Positions 9,463 through 17,531 of a DNA stretch of 64,000 nucleotides are shown piece after piece. The stretch lies in NCBI GenBank assembly GCA_963831605.1, contig CAWHQR010000003.1:62001-126000 (forward strand). Reading direction: 5' to 3'. The notes beneath the pieces were generated by a model. That model ran no database searches, had not been told where the DNA came from, and saw nothing but the letters and a program-made list of their open reading frames with translations. This DNA comes from DASUPK01 sp963831605. GTDB lineage: Bacteria > Actinomycetota > Thermoleophilia > Solirubrobacterales > 70-9. The translations under genes and the position numbers were made by a program. Within the stretch, counting starts at the first letter, position 1. Every line of letters starts with the position of its first letter.

Positions 9463-11145
9463 GTGGCCAAGCAGGCTCCCTCGGTAGGGCGGATCCTCGT
9501 CGCGGTCGGCTTCACGCTTTCCTGCTTCGGCCTGCTCCTCTTCCTCTGGGTGACCTTCGGTGGCCCGGTGCCCTTCAAGCCCCAGAGCTACAGGTTCACC
9601 GCCGACTTCCCCGAGGCGATCACCCTTCAGAAGGAGGCCGACGTCCGGATCGGCGGTGTCTCCGTGGGGAAGGTGAAGGACATCGGCCTGGCGCCGGAGA
9701 GCGAATGCCACACCGATCCGACCGTCTGCAACACGACGCAGGCGACGATCGAGATCGATCCGCAGTATGCGCCGATCTCCTCTGACGCGAGGGCGATCCT
9801 CCGCCAGAAGACGCTGCTCGGAGAGACCTACATCGAGCTCACCAGCGGGAGCCAGGTGCAGCCCGGCCAGACCGCTGGGGATGTGCACGCTCAGTCGAGC
9901 TCGATCGACGTCGGCCAGGTCTCCGGCGGCGACGCCCCTCAACCGATCCCGGAGGGCGGCCACCTGGCGCAGACGCAGGTCCAGAACGAGACCCAGATCG
10001 ACGAGATCTTCCAGGGCTTCGACAGGCCCACGCGCGAGGCGTTCCAGTCCTGGATGCAGAATGCCGGCCTGGCGGTCAACGGCCGCGGCCTCGATCTGAA
10101 CGATGCGTTCGGGAACCTGGGCCCGTTCGCGTCGGACGCGAGTGACGTGCTGGGCACGCTGCGCAGCCAGGAGCAGTCACTGCGCACCCTCGTCCACGAC
10201 ACCGGCGACGTCTTCGGCGCCCTCACTGCGCACGACCAGGCACTGGCCGGGGCGGTCGTCGGAGCCAACCGGACCTTCGGCGCGCTTGCCTCGCAGAGCC
10301 GGGCGCTCTCCGACACCTTCAAGATCTTCCCGACCTTCGAAAACGAGAGCCGCCTCACACTCGACCGGCTGAGGACCTTCGCCGTGGATGCGAGGCCGGT
10401 GTTCCACGATCTGAGGCCAGTGGCCCGCGACCTGAGCCCGACGCTGCGCGACGTCCGCCATCTCACCCCGAAGGCGCACAAGCTCTTCCAGAACCTCGAT
10501 CCGCTGGTCAAGGCCTCGGCGACCGGGCTGCCGTCGCTGAGCAGCTTCCTGCGTGAGCTGCGCCCGGTGATGGACGGACTCGATCCGTTCCTGTCGAACT
10601 TCAACCCGCTGGTCCGCTGGCTCGACTACCAGTCCCCGGTGGTCACCGACTTCCTCGGCAACATCCCGAGCGCCACGTCCGGGTACCTGCCGACCGAGCC
10701 TGGTCAGAGCGCGCCGCTTCACATCTCGCGGCAGATGCTGATGCTGACCCCCGAGTCGCTCTCGATCTATCCGACCCGCCTGCACACCAATCGCGGCAAC
10801 GGCTACCTGCAGCCATTCGCGATCGGCAATCAGTACTCCAGCAGCCAGGGCGAGATCTTCCCGAACCACGACTGCAGCAACACCTTCGGCGGCCAGCCGG
10901 TCCTGCACGTCCCGCAGGGGAACACGCCCCCGGCGGGCGGTGCGCCGGCGTCGGAGAGCGGCCAGTTCCCGCTCTCGTCGATCGTCAGCCCGACCTCGCC
11001 CAACTTCGTCGCGCCGAACTCCGACATGAACGCGAACCCGCTGCCCCCGGGCGGCCCGTCGGCATACGCGCCCTGCACGATCGCCCCGAACTTCCCGTCG
11101 CTGTTCGGCGGCGGCAAGATCCCCCAGGTCCTGCCCGATCAGTAG
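9463..11145 (+). CDS. Mce/MlaD-family protein, sixth of six
   Basis: 560 residues, GTG start with GGAGAAG about 10 nt upstream. A membrane anchor (about residues 13-30) leads into the MCE domain (about 42-130), which has a Cys-containing insert (ECHTDPTVCNTTQ). The helical region follows, then a Pro/Gly/Ser-rich C-terminus from about residue 450 that probably lies outside the membrane. The gene closes the mce run. The following SCP2-like gene has its own promoter-like box, so it may be transcribed separately as well as by read-through. Confidence 0.88.
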   Translation: MAKQAPSVGRILVAVGFTLSCFGLLLFLWVTFGGPVPFKPQSYRFTADFPEAITLQKEADVRIGGVSVGKVKDIGLAPESECHTDPTVCNTTQATIEIDPQYAPISSDARAILRQKTLLGETYIELTSGSQVQPGQTAGDVHAQSSSIDVGQVSGGDAPQPIPEGGHLAQTQVQNETQIDEIFQGFDRPTREAFQSWMQNAGLAVNGRGLDLNDAFGNLGPFASDASDVLGTLRSQEQSLRTLVHDTGDVFGALTAHDQALAGAVVGANRTFGALASQSRALSDTFKIFPTFENESRLTLDRLRTFAVDARPVFHDLRPVARDLSPTLRDVRHLTPKAHKLFQNLDPLVKASATGLPSLSSFLRELRPVMDGLDPFLSNFNPLVRWLDYQSPVVTDFLGNIPSATSGYLPTEPGQSAPLHISRQMLMLTPESLSIYPTRLHTNRGNGYLQPFAIGNQYSSSQGEIFPNHDCSNTFGGQPVLHVPQGNTPPAGGAPASESGQFPLSSIVSPTSPNFVAPNSDMNANPLPPGGPSAYAPCTIAPNFPSLFGGGKIPQVLPDQ

Positions 11146-11189
11146 CGGCCGCCTGTGGCCGCGATTTTATGGCGAAGCCGTCCCGCGAA

Positions 11190-11195
11190 TAGGAT
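11190..11195 (+). promoter_or_regulatory. Leaderless -10 box for the SCP2-like gene
   Basis: TAGGAT lies exactly 8 nt before the ATG at 11204 and no Shine-Dalgarno sequence is present. The TAnnnT-N6-9-start arrangement recurs at many genes in this window and fits transcription beginning at the start codon. Confidence 0.5.
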
Positions 11196-11203
11196 CGACC
11201 CAT

Positions 11204-11623
11204 ATGCCCTACTTCAAGGACGCTCAGGAGGTCTACGACACGATCGGCAAGCTCTTCGCCGGGATCGCCGAGGACCCGGAGCTCGGACCGAAGTTCAGGA
11301 AGGCGAACACCATCCTCCAATACGAGTATCGCGAGCCGGATTCGAGGATCACGCTGCGGCTGCAGGAGGACGGCCCGGCCGACGTCGACTTCGGCGAGAC
11401 CGACATGGAGCCCGATGTCGTGATGAGCATGGAGGCCGACACCGCGCACCGCTTCTGGCTCGGCAAGGTGAACGTCACCACCGCGCTCGCCCGCGGCCAG
11501 ATCAAGGCGAGCGGCCCCGTCGCGAAGATCCTCAAGCTCGTGCCTCTGACCAAGCCGGTCTACCCGCGCTACAAGGCCCAGCTCGAGGCCGAGGGGCGCG
11601 ACGATCTGGTCGACATCGATTGA
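11204..11623 (+). CDS. SCP2 sterol-binding domain protein
   Basis: 139 residues, a single SCP2-type domain over nearly the whole length. Typical features are the amphipathic strand region around residues 40-80 (ITLRLQEDGPADVDFGE, then PDVVMSMEADTAHRFWLG) and the helix GQIKASGPVAKILKLVPL. SCP2 domains bind sterols, fatty acids or acyl-CoA in a hydrophobic tunnel. Placed right after six mce genes, it may receive or hold imported lipid in the cytosol; this is inference. ATG 11204 is supported by the TAGGAT box 8 nt upstream. It overlaps the next gene by 4 nt. Confidence 0.88.
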   Translation: MPYFKDAQEVYDTIGKLFAGIAEDPELGPKFRKANTILQYEYREPDSRITLRLQEDGPADVDFGETDMEPDVVMSMEADTAHRFWLGKVNVTTALARGQIKASGPVAKILKLVPLTKPVYPRYKAQLEAEGRDDLVDID

Positions 11624-12306
11624 GCGGGAACGCCGACGCTGAGGAGTGGGCCGGGATCGTCTCGGGATTGGCCACGGAGCGTGGGCTCCGCTACGAGCCG
11701 ATCGGCGGCATCAATCCCAAGGAGGGCCCGGTGGCTCTCTGTCCGGGCGGCACCAACCGTCTCACCGGTGAGCTCAGCGACGGCTTCTTCGGCTCTTCCT
11801 GCGACGCCGACGAGCACGAGGAGGGCGGCTTCCTCAGCAAGGCGATCGTTCCGGGCGCGGTGATCGTCAAGGCGCACATGCCGGACCTCGCGACGGTCGT
11901 CCCGGTGTTCGACGTCGAGTCGATCGAGCGGACGCCCGGCGACATGGTCGACAAGCACTCGCGCAAGCGGGTCGAGTTCGAGAGCATCGACTTCAACAAG
12001 CGCTTCATCGCGACCGTGCCGAAGGACCACGATCCGGTCGCGCTGCGGGAGCTCTTCAGCCCCGGGTTCATCGACTGGATCACCCGGATCCCGGCCGAGG
12101 TCGACTTCGGGATCACCGAGCAACAGCTCTTCTTCCACTGGTGCCTTCGCGAGCGGACCAGGGAGGAGCTCAAGGAATCCCTGCACTCGGCGGGCGGCAT
12201 CTTCGACCGCCTCCACCGCGAGATGGAGGAGAACAACCTCGACATCTACAAGCCCGGGCCCTGGAACGCTGGCCTGGAGCCGTTTCCGCCGAGACCCGGC
12301 TCCTAG
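11620..12306 (+). CDS. Uncharacterised protein, DUF3137-like
   Basis: 228 residues from a TTG that overlaps the SCP2 stop (TTGA). No membrane segment or signal peptide is visible. The middle part (ESIDFNKRFIATVPKD, then a PVALRELFSPGFIDWI segment) resembles the DUF3137 pattern in which a 'FN+RF.V' strand is followed by a 'lL.p.f...l' helix; this comparison is from memory and modest in confidence. The C-terminal third is helical and acidic. Coupling to SCP2 suggests a role in the same lipid process. The 3' end overlaps the convergent PNPOx-like gene by 4 nt. Confidence 0.7.
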   Translation: MSGNADAEEWAGIVSGLATERGLRYEPIGGINPKEGPVALCPGGTNRLTGELSDGFFGSSCDADEHEEGGFLSKAIVPGAVIVKAHMPDLATVVPVFDVESIERTPGDMVDKHSRKRVEFESIDFNKRFIATVPKDHDPVALRELFSPGFIDWITRIPAEVDFGITEQQLFFHWCLRERTREELKESLHSAGGIFDRLHREMEENNLDIYKPGPWNAGLEPFPPRPGS

Positions 12307-13262
12307 CTCTCGCGCTCCTTCATGCGCTTGCGGTAGGTCCGGTAGAAACCGGGCCCTTTCTTGATGAAGTCGCGGAAGCGCGTGAACCGCCCGGGTGGGA
12401 GCTCGAACCCGCCGACGATCCGGCGGGGCACCAGACGCCATCCACCCCCGTCGGACTCGAGGGTGCCGCGTACCTGCATGTTGCGCTGCCAGGTGAAATC
12501 GGGCGAGTGCTGATGGACGGTGAGACAGGCGCGGCCCTCGAGAATCGGCAGCCCCGCCGGAACGGCATCGACCGAGATCGATCTCCCCGCCGCGTCGGCC
12601 GTGAAGGGCACGCGAACGGAGATCGGGAAACCGTCGGGCCCCATCCAGCTGAGCACGCCGGTGTCGTGTTCGGCCAAATAGTCCATACGGCTGTCCCATA
12701 CCGGCGGGGCCTGGGGAAGCTTGCCCTGGTCCGCCGCCGGCCCCTCGACGTGCCCGGAGCGGACCTCCTCCAGGTGCGCGTCATGGATCTCCGGCTCCTC
12801 GGCGAGGTTTCCGTCGCGCCAGACGAACACCCGCTCCGGGCGCACCTTGATGTAGACACGGGCGTAGTACCAGTTGAACATCGGGCGAATCGCCTTCGGC
12901 GGATTCATCTTCTTCGTCGCAGGCAGCTTCTCCCCCGAATCACGGACGTAGCGCGCCGCGTTCGCCTTCAGATCCTCATCGTCGATCGTCGCCGTCCCCT
13001 GGACCAGCACCCGGAGGCCGTTGTCGATTCCAGACCCGGTGGGATCGGAGAAGAGCAGCGAAACGCTCGGGTGGGCCCGCGCGTCATCGGCCTTCTTCGG
13101 GTAGCCGAGGCCGGTCGTCAAGTCGATGCTCGGGCCGCCCTCCTCGTAGTAGGGAGTCACCGGCCAGGTGATCGGCTGCTTGGAGGAGTCGACCGTGGTG
13201 AGCTCGCAGGTGACGAAGCGCTCGAACGCCTCGCGCACCTCGGGCGGAAGGGTGCTCGTCAT
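12303..13262 (-). CDS. Pyridoxamine 5'-phosphate oxidase-like (FMN/F420 split-barrel) protein
   Basis: 319 residues. The N-terminal half has the flavin split-barrel pattern: a start helix, then TTVDSSKQPITWPVTPYYEE, and a VSLLFSDPTGSGIDNGLRVLVQGTATI strand pair (about residues 85-115). The C-terminal half (about residues 195-290, VLSWMGPDGFPISVRVPF) looks like a second split barrel, so the protein may be a tandem fusion. Such proteins bind FMN or F420 and act as reductases or oxidases; the substrate is unknown. TATCTT lies 6 nt before the ATG, with no Shine-Dalgarno sequence. Confidence 0.75.
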   Translation of the reverse strand: MTSTLPPEVREAFERFVTCELTTVDSSKQPITWPVTPYYEEGGPSIDLTTGLGYPKKADDARAHPSVSLLFSDPTGSGIDNGLRVLVQGTATIDDEDLKANAARYVRDSGEKLPATKKMNPPKAIRPMFNWYYARVYIKVRPERVFVWRDGNLAEEPEIHDAHLEEVRSGHVEGPAADQGKLPQAPPVWDSRMDYLAEHDTGVLSWMGPDGFPISVRVPFTADAAGRSISVDAVPAGLPILEGRACLTVHQHSPDFTWQRNMQVRGTLESDGGGWRLVPRRIVGGFELPPGRFTRFRDFIKKGPGFYRTYRKRMKERES

Positions 13263-13276
13263 GCCGCAAAGATAAA

Positions 13277-13864
13277 TCAGGGCAATTCGTCGGGCAAGAC
13301 GATCCGCTGCTCGTCGCCCTCGCCCTCGACGCGGGGCTCGACCGTCTTCACGACCCGGCGGCGGGCGGCTTCCAGGGCCTCCTCGGCATTGGCGAACCCT
13401 ACGAGCGACTCCAGGTGCTTGATCGTGGGGAAGACCAGTGGCAGATCTCCGGCGTGATGGCGGTCGAGCGCATCCTGCGGCCCGAACCAGGCGGCATCGA
13501 CCGTCTCCGAGCCGTCCGGCTCGGGCGGTGAGTGGGCGGGGGCCAATGCCAGGTAGAACCGCGTGTCGAAGCGAATCGGCACGATGCGGGGGGTGATCCA
13601 GCGCGAGTAGGCGATCAGCTCCTCCGCCGCGACCTCGATTCCGGCTTCCTCGGCGAGCTCCCTGACCGCTGCGGCGCGAGGAGCCTCCTCGCCGTCCCCA
13701 TCGGCCGCGTCCACCGCGCCCCCCGGGAACACCCAGACGCCCGGCATGAAGCGCGCCTCGGGGTTGCGCTGCACCAAGAGGATCTCCAGGCTCCGCTCGG
13801 CATGCTTGCCGCCGCGGCGCAGGAGAATCACGGTGGCGGCGGGTCGAGGGACAGCGGGTTCCAC
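13277..13864 (-). CDS. Nudix hydrolase, NUDT7/NUDT19-like
   Basis: 195 residues. A Nudix motif is visible at about residues 47-77: GGAVD, a short acidic insert, then RELAEEAGIE, giving the REXXEEXG core that binds metal. The spacing with an insert and the following VPIRFDTRFYLA strand recall CoA or nucleotide-sugar diphosphatases of the NUDT19 group. It probably hydrolyses a nucleoside diphosphate linked to another group, possibly acyl-CoA. The GTG start at 13864 has TAGGCT exactly 8 nt upstream (13873-13878), supporting a leaderless mRNA. It is divergent from rubredoxin. Confidence 0.85.
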   Translation of the reverse strand: MEPAVPRPAATVILLRRGGKHAERSLEILLVQRNPEARFMPGVWVFPGGAVDAADGDGEEAPRAAAVRELAEEAGIEVAAEELIAYSRWITPRIVPIRFDTRFYLALAPAHSPPEPDGSETVDAAWFGPQDALDRHHAGDLPLVFPTIKHLESLVGFANAEEALEAARRRVVKTVEPRVEGEGDEQRIVLPDELP

Positions 13865-13872
13865 TTGCGGCG

Positions 13873-13889
13873 AGCCTACTCGTTACATT
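13873..13889. promoter_or_regulatory. Compact divergent promoter between Nudix and rubredoxin genes
   Basis: In the 33-nt gap, TAGGCT on the minus strand (13873-13878) is 8 nt before the Nudix GTG, and TACATT on the plus strand (13884-13889) is 8 nt before the rubredoxin ATG. Neither gene has a Shine-Dalgarno sequence. Both starts therefore look leaderless and share one very short control region. Confidence 0.55.
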
Positions 13890-13897
13890 GCCGCTCC

Positions 13898-14083
13898 ATG
13901 ACTACCGAGACCACCACCAAGCAGCTCTACATCTGCACCTCCTGCGGGTTCATCTACGACCCGGACGAGGGGGACCCGGACGGCGGCGTGCCGCCGGGAA
14001 CCGCGTTCGCCGACATTCCGGACGACTGGTTCTGCCCGGTCTGCGGGGCGCGCAAGGCGGACTTCGAGCCGTACGCCGAGTAA
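13898..14083 (+). CDS. Rubredoxin
   Basis: 61 residues. The four iron ligands form two CxxC pairs: Cys13/Cys16 (CTSCG) and Cys46/Cys49 (CPVCG). Between them lie the usual YDPDEGDPDGGVPPGT loop and the aromatic DDWFCPVCG segment. This is a small one-electron carrier with an Fe(Cys)4 site. In actinobacteria, rubredoxins often serve alkane hydroxylases or P450s, but no such partner is adjacent. ATG 13898 is chosen because it gives the standard length and has TACATT 8 nt upstream. Its stop abuts the convergent bioA stop. Confidence 0.95.
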   Translation: MTTETTTKQLYICTSCGFIYDPDEGDPDGGVPPGTAFADIPDDWFCPVCGARKADFEPYAE

Positions 14084-15418
14084 TCAGGCGGCTTCGAGCA
14101 GCGCTGCGTCGAGGCGGCCCTTGGCCCCGGAGTCCAGTTCGGCGACCGGATAGGCCGCGCGGATCGACTCGGCGACGACCTGCACCAGGCGCCGGAGGTC
14201 CTGCTTGGAGATGGAGAGCGGCGGCATCAGCACGATCACGTCCCCGAGCGGTCGCACGATGACCCCCCGGCGCCGCGCCTCGAGCACCACGCGGTGACCC
14301 AGTCGCAGCTCCGGGTCATGCTCGCCGAGGTCGATGCCGGCCATCAGGCCGCGCTGCCGGACCTCCTTGACCTCGCGCATGCCCTCCACCTGCGCGAGCC
14401 AGCTCGCGAGCAGCCGGATCTTCGGCTGGATCCGGACCAGGGTCCGCTCCCGCTTGAACAGGTCGAGGGAGGCGATCGCCGCCGCGCAGGCGAGCGGATT
14501 GCCCGTGTAGGTGTGCCCATGGAAGAAGGTCTTGTATTCGGAGGTCGCGCCGAGAAAGCCCTCGTAGATCCTCTCGCTCGCGAGGGTCGCCGCGAGCGGC
14601 ATATAGCCGCCGGTCAGCCCCTTGGCCACGCAGAGCAGGTCGGGGGAGACGCCCTCCTGCTCGCAGGCGAACATCGTCCCGGTGCGGCCGAAGCCGGTCG
14701 CCACCTCGTCGCAGATCAGGAGCACGCCGTGGCGGTCGCAGAGGCGCCGGACCGCTCGCAGGTAGCCCGGCGGGTGGGTCAGCATGCCCGCGGCGCCCTG
14801 GACGAGCGGTTCGAGCACGACCGCGGCGACCTCCTCCTCGCGCATGGCGAGCAGGCGGGCCATGTCGTCGATGTTGCCGGGCTTGGCACGGTGGGTCTCG
14901 AAGAGCAGCGGGCCAAAGGCCGAGTGGAAGAGAGACATACCGCCGACCGAGACGGACCCGATCGTGTCCCCGTGGTAGGCGTCCTCGAGGCAGATGAAGG
15001 AGGTCTTCCGGACGTGTTGTCCGCCCCGGTGCTGCCAGTACTGGAAGGCCATCTTGAGGGCGACCTCGACGGCGGTCGAGCCTGAGTCCGAGTAGAAGAC
15101 CCGGTTGAGGCCCGCCGGGGCGATCTCGACCAGCCGGGTGGCGAGCTCTGCCGCCCCGGGGTGGGAGAGGCCGAGCATCGTTGAGTGTGCGACGCGATCG
15201 AGCTGGTCGCGAATCGCCGTGTCGATCGCCGGGTGACGATGGCCGTGGACGTTGCACCAGAGTGAGGAGACGCCGTCGAGGTAGCGGCGGCCGTCGGTGT
15301 CGATCAGCTCGGCCCCCTCGGCCGACTCAATCATCAGCGGTTCCTCGGCCACCCAATCGCGCTGCTGCGTGAAGGGGTGCCAGACGTGATCGTGATCGAG
15401 CCGGGCAGCGTTCTGCAT
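14084..15418 (-). CDS. bioA: Adenosylmethionine-8-amino-7-oxononanoate aminotransferase
   Basis: 444 residues from ATG 15418. This PLP-dependent class III aminotransferase makes 7,8-diaminopelargonate in biotin synthesis, using SAM as amino donor. Diagnostic segments are WHPFTQQ near the N-terminus, GSTAVEVALKMAFQYW, the DAYHGDT motif, CDEVATGFGRTGT, and the PLP lysine in CVAKGLTGGYMPLAAT. The frame is open for 48 more codons upstream, but those are not BioA-like and run through the regulatory region. TATGTT lies 12 nt upstream of the ATG. It is split from bioBFD by a MarR-MFS pair. Confidence 0.95.
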   Translation of the reverse strand: MQNAARLDHDHVWHPFTQQRDWVAEEPLMIESAEGAELIDTDGRRYLDGVSSLWCNVHGHRHPAIDTAIRDQLDRVAHSTMLGLSHPGAAELATRLVEIAPAGLNRVFYSDSGSTAVEVALKMAFQYWQHRGGQHVRKTSFICLEDAYHGDTIGSVSVGGMSLFHSAFGPLLFETHRAKPGNIDDMARLLAMREEEVAAVVLEPLVQGAAGMLTHPPGYLRAVRRLCDRHGVLLICDEVATGFGRTGTMFACEQEGVSPDLLCVAKGLTGGYMPLAATLASERIYEGFLGATSEYKTFFHGHTYTGNPLACAAAIASLDLFKRERTLVRIQPKIRLLASWLAQVEGMREVKEVRQRGLMAGIDLGEHDPELRLGHRVVLEARRRGVIVRPLGDVIVLMPPLSISKQDLRRLVQVVAESIRAAYPVAELDSGAKGRLDAALLEAA

Positions 15419-15494
15419 TCGCCGCTGGCCAACATATGGCCGGCGCCGGATGGACTCGCGTGTGTGACCCACCTCACAGATCGTTGCGGTTTCG

Positions 15495-15520
15495 AAAAGG
15501 TTGCACACATGTAACCTTTT
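15495..15520. promoter_or_regulatory. 26-bp MarR operator overlapping the -10 of marR
   Basis: AAAAGGTTGCA, spacer CACA, then TGTAACCTTTT. The 11-bp arms match at 10 of 11 positions. The right arm contains TAACCT (15512-15517), a -10 box placed 8 nt before the ATG at 15526. A dimer bound here would block that promoter, so the MarR-family gene is probably autoregulated. The site lies about 60 nt from the bioA -10 candidate on the other strand. Confidence 0.75.
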
Positions 15521-15525
15521 CTCAT

Positions 15526-16017
15526 ATGGAAGCGGCAACCGCAACCGGCAACGACCTGGCACTCAAGCTGAGCGCCCTGGTCGTTCGCTGCATGGGCCCT
15601 CGGGGCAACGAGGTCTTCAAGGTCATCGACGAGAGCGGCCTGACCTTCGCGCAGATGAAGGTGCTCGTCGAGCTGCAGGTTCCCGACGAGGAATCCCGGA
15701 CGGTCACCGCGATCTCCGAGGAGCTCGGAATCTCCGTCGCGTCGGCCAGCCGCGCCACCGATGGGCTGGTGCGGAAGAAGCTCGCGACCCGGGTCGAGGA
15801 CCCCGATGATCGCCGGGTTCGGCGGCTGACGCTCACCCCGAAGGGACGCCGCCTGGCCGATCGGATCATCTCCGCGCGCCTCGCGACCCTGAAGGACTTC
15901 ACCAACTCGCTCGAAGCGGACGAGCGGCAAAAGCTTGAGTCGGCCCTCGACGCGCTCCTGGAGCGCCCCGAGCTGGCCGAGATCTACGCCAATCATGAAA
16001 GGAAGGTGAGCCGATGA
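15526..16017 (+). CDS. MarR-family transcriptional regulator
   Basis: 163 residues. A winged helix-turn-helix spans about residues 30-110: TFAQMKVLVELQV, then the recognition region AISEELGISVASASRATDGLVRKKL, and the wing RVEDPDDRRVRRLTLTPKGRR, which carries the DxRxxR signature of MarR proteins. These are dimeric repressors released by small phenolic or drug-like ligands. The gene overlaps the following exporter by 4 nt, the classic arrangement of a drug-efflux repressor and its target. ATG 15526 is used; there is no Shine-Dalgarno sequence but a good -10 lies 8 nt away. Confidence 0.92.
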   Translation: MEAATATGNDLALKLSALVVRCMGPRGNEVFKVIDESGLTFAQMKVLVELQVPDEESRTVTAISEELGISVASASRATDGLVRKKLATRVEDPDDRRVRRLTLTPKGRRLADRIISARLATLKDFTNSLEADERQKLESALDALLERPELAEIYANHERKVSR

Positions 16018-17531
16018 CCCGATACCGGCACCTGATCACGGACGACAACCGCAAGTGGTGGACGCTCGGCGCGATGTGTTTCGCGCTCTTCATGGTGATG
16101 CTCGACAACACCGTCGTGAACGTCGCCCTGCCGTCCATCCAGCGCGATCTGCACGCGCAGATTTCGGGGCTGGAGTGGGTCATCAACGGCTACACGCTTA
16201 CCTTCGCCGTCCTGATCGCGACCGGCGGACGCCTGGGGGACATCTTCGGGCGGCGGCTCATGTTCCTGGCCGGCGTGATCATCTTCGCCGTCACCTCGGC
16301 GACGGCTGGCCTTGCGCAGGACCCCGCGATGCTGATCGGGAGCCGCGCGGTTCAGGGCATCGGCGCCGCGCTGATGATGCCGGCGACTCTCTCGATCATC
16401 ACGAACACCTTCCCCGCCGCCGAGCGAGGCAGGGCGATCGGCATCTGGGCCGGCGTTTCCGCGCTGGCCCTCTCGATCGGCCCGGTCGTCGGCGGCGCGC
16501 TCACGGAGTACGTGAGCTGGCGCGCCATCTTCTTCATCAACCTCCCGGTCGCGGTCGCCGCCGTGGCTGCCACGGTGTTCGCCGTGCGCGAGTCGCGTGA
16601 CGAGACGATCGACCGGCGGGTGGACTACCCGGGGATATTCGCTCTGACCGCCAGCCTCACGGCGATCGTGCTGGCCCTGATCGAGGGCAACAGCTGGGGC
16701 TGGACCTCCACCTCGATCGTGTCGCTGCTGGCCGGCGGAGTGATCGGCCTGGCCATCTTCGTCGCGATCGAGCTCCGGGTCTCCGCGCCGATGGTCGAGT
16801 TCGCGCTCTTCAAGACACGCCAGTTCATCGGCTCGAACCTGGTGGCCTTCATCATCACCTTCGCCATGATGGGCACGTTCTTCTTCATGGCCCTCTACAT
16901 GCAGGACATCCTGGGCTTCAGCGCTCTCGAGGCCGGGATCAGGTTCCTGCCGACGACCATCGTGATCGCGGTCGTTGCGCCGATCTCCGGGCGGCTCGCC
17001 GACAGGCTTGGGCCCGCGACCCCGATGAGCGCCGGTCTGGCGGTGCTCGCCGTCTCGATGTTCCTGTTTGCCGGCATCAACACGGGCACGACCTACGCCG
17101 GGCTGGTCATCCCCTTCGTCCTGATGGGATTTGGGATCGCTCTGGTGATGTCGCCGATGTCGACCGCCGCGATGAACGCCGTCAGCGCTCAGAAGTCCGG
17201 CGTCGCCTCGGGCGTCCTGCAGATGTCGCGCATGATCGGCGCATCGGTGGGCGTCGCGGCGACGGGTGCGATCTTCCAGGCCCAGCTCGGTTCGGGATTC
17301 GATCCGGGGAGCCTCGCCACAGCGCCGGAGCAGGCACGGGCAACCTTCGTCGATGCCCTGTCCAGCGCGATGCTGCTGGCGGGGTTCGTCGTGGTCGCCG
17401 GCCTGATCGTCGCCCTGACACTGGTGCGCGGTGCCCGAGACAAGCGGGTCGACTCTCATGAGGCTGCGGAGGAGTCGGTCGCAGCGGTGCCGGTGGCCAC
17501 CGTCGCCGAGGACGTCGCCTCCGCCGCTTAG
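16014..17531 (+). CDS. MFS transporter, DHA2 (EmrB/QacA) drug-efflux family
   Basis: 505 residues with about 14 hydrophobic segments. The first helix ends in LDNTVVNVALPSI, the DHA2 family motif D1, and GGRLGDIFGRR is the MFS motif A between helices 2 and 3. Motif C-like GPVVGGALTEYVSWRAIFFINLPV follows helix 5. These proteins export lipophilic drugs by proton antiport. The start overlaps the marR stop by 4 nt. The C-terminus is hydrophilic and Ala/Val-rich. The stop abuts the convergent bioD stop. Confidence 0.92.
   Translation: MTRYRHLITDDNRKWWTLGAMCFALFMVMLDNTVVNVALPSIQRDLHAQISGLEWVINGYTLTFAVLIATGGRLGDIFGRRLMFLAGVIIFAVTSATAGLAQDPAMLIGSRAVQGIGAALMMPATLSIITNTFPAAERGRAIGIWAGVSALALSIGPVVGGALTEYVSWRAIFFINLPVAVAAVAATVFAVRESRDETIDRRVDYPGIFALTASLTAIVLALIEGNSWGWTSTSIVSLLAGGVIGLAIFVAIELRVSAPMVEFALFKTRQFIGSNLVAFIITFAMMGTFFFMALYMQDILGFSALEAGIRFLPTTIVIAVVAPISGRLADRLGPATPMSAGLAVLAVSMFLFAGINTGTTYAGLVIPFVLMGFGIALVMSPMSTAAMNAVSAQKSGVASGVLQMSRMIGASVGVAATGAIFQAQLGSGFDPGSLATAPEQARATFVDALSSAMLLAGFVVVAGLIVALTLVRGARDKRVDSHEAAEESVAAVPVATVAEDVASAA

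Noticed and set aside
1502..11145. Mce genes as a virulence (mammalian cell entry) locus
   Set aside because: The family name is historical; Mce proteins are lipid-transfer subunits and occur widely in environmental actinobacteria.
15418..15562. BioA start 48 codons upstream
   Set aside because: The extra residues are not BioA-like and would cover the MarR operator and start region.
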